From: Pseudobdellovibrionaceae bacterium
GTDB taxonomy: Bacteria; Bdellovibrionota; Bdellovibrionia; Bdellovibrionales; JAMPXM01
DNA length: 6,947 nt
Assembly: GCA_913776405.1 (NCBI GenBank)
Contig: CAJYOV010000047.1
Span: 1 to 6,947 of the forward strand
Direction: 5' to 3'
In this document: positions 6,248 through 6,947 of the stretch, piece by piece
Numbering within the stretch: the stretch's first letter is position 1
Layout of the letters: every line of letters begins with the position of its first letter
The notes under the pieces: generated by a model
What the model saw: only the letters and a program-made list of their open reading frames with translations
Databases searched by the model: none
Told to the model about the DNA's origin: nothing
Program-made: the position numbers and the translations under genes

Positions 6248-6947
6248 ATGTTGGATGGTGCCCGCTCGTCTCTCAAAATGTTTGCAGTTGTCATGGCTCT
6301 TCAGGGGCTTGTCGTCCCTTTCGCTGATGCGAAGGATTTAAACGCGGTCGCCCTTTATCGCAGATGTTACGTCCACTTGACTGGCGAAACGCCTGCGCTT
6401 AACGACGCAAACTTGCCGGGAATCCGAAACGGCACGAAAGACCCAATCAGCACCTGTTTGGATTTACTTGATGCCGCAGACATTGATCCCAACGATAGCG
6501 AAGGAAAACTCAAAGCCCCGGCTAACGAAACATCGTTGAAAATTCTGAACAATCTCTACGAGCTTCAATTGACGTTCGTAAAAAACAAAGTTCCAGCGAC
6601 ATCGAACTTCTTAGAAGACTTCGCTTCGACCGACGATATTTACGATCACACCGCCGTAGGCTTAGCGTTAACTGAAGCCGTTTTGAACCCCGATCGCAAT
6701 TTCTCAGATATCTTCACGCAGACGAAAACGCCGACCGCGAAACGCGTGATCACACCGGATGTCACTTACCCATTTACGATGTTCTCAATCTACGGCGGCA
6801 GTCAAAGCTCGGCAATAGCTGTCTACGGTGCTCGAACTCGCCACGGCGAAACGTATTTCGCAGACGCCGGTATGACTTCGCCGGTGAACCCAGACTCAGT
6901 TCCGTACTCGTTACGTATCAGTACCGGTCCAGACACTTACATGGACC
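6248..6947 (+). CDS. Exported protein of unknown function, N-terminal part (3' end outside window)
   Basis: A frame starts with ATG 6248, 7 bases after GAGGG, and stays open for 233 codons to the window end. Residues 1-28 look like a Sec signal peptide: R6 and K10, a hydrophobic core at about 11-25 and an A-D-A cleavage site before K29. An internal ATG at codon 11 could be used instead and would also leave a signal peptide. The mature part starts DLNAVALYRRCYVHLTGETP, with C40 and C70 possibly paired, followed by a mixed helical region and, after about residue 170, a Gly/Ser/Thr/Tyr-rich stretch (FSIYGGSQSS). The ALYRRCY.HLTG opening faintly recalls the YRRLTGL-type start of DUF1549-like proteins, but I do not claim membership. 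Codon use resembles the neighbours. Real gene very likely; function unknown. Confidence 0.82.
   Translation, partial: MLDGARSSLKMFAVVMALQGLVVPFADAKDLNAVALYRRCYVHLTGETPALNDANLPGIRNGTKDPISTCLDLLDAADIDPNDSEGKLKAPANETSLKILNNLYELQLTFVKNKVPATSNFLEDFASTDDIYDHTAVGLALTEAVLNPDRNFSDIFTQTKTPTAKRVITPDVTYPFTMFSIYGGSQSSAIAVYGARTRHGETYFADAGMTSPVNPDSVPYSLRISTGPDTYMD

Overview
The window reads as ordinary chromosomal DNA of a Gram-negative bacterium. It has moderate GC by eye and tightly packed genes: ATGA start/stop overlaps, convergent genes with touching or overlapping ends, and intergenic gaps of about 120 bp or less. A lytic transglycosylase of the MltA type, a YciB-type inner membrane protein and two proteins with Sec signal peptides indicate a cell with a periplasm. 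The mix, including a secreted protein with a single HYDIN/choice-of-anchor-D-like domain, would fit a Bdellovibrionota/Oligoflexia-like or other deltaproteobacterium-like lineage. That assignment is inference from gene content only. I see no tRNA, rRNA, CRISPR array, insertion sequence or integrase.

Layout. (1) Positions 1-1517, plus strand: the 3' part of mltA is coupled by an ATGA overlap to a divergent RluA-type pseudouridine synthase. (2) Positions 1482-2129, minus strand: a YciB/IspA-family membrane protein whose 3' end overlaps the synthase by 36 bp. (3) Positions 2219-3839, plus strand: a soluble GAF-HisKA-HATPase sensor kinase gene followed, through another ATGA overlap, by a single-domain CheY-like response regulator. 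The kinase gene is broken near its 5' end by an apparent one-base deletion around 2336-2341. (4) Positions 3855-4607, minus strand: ribonuclease HI with a C-terminal domain resembling the RNA/DNA-hybrid-binding (viroplasmin-like) domain of eukaryotic RNase H1. A perfect 8-bp hairpin separates it from the convergent response regulator. (5) Positions 4725-5714, plus strand: an NADPH-type aldo/keto reductase with a strong Shine-Dalgarno site. (6) Positions 5711-6175, minus strand: a small secreted protein with one ASH/choice-of-anchor-D-like domain, whose stop codon shares the TTAA of the reductase stop. (7) From 6248 to the window end, plus strand: the 5' part of an unrecognised exported protein, open to the last base.

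The genes do not form one pathway. The only clear functional unit is the kinase/regulator pair. The mltA-synthase pair is a transcriptional and translational unit without an obvious shared function. The points most worth a second look are the kinase frameshift, the RNase H with its relocated hybrid-binding domain, and the pseudouridine synthase in which the HRLD arginine is threonine. I found no clear case for a wholly new multi-gene system.
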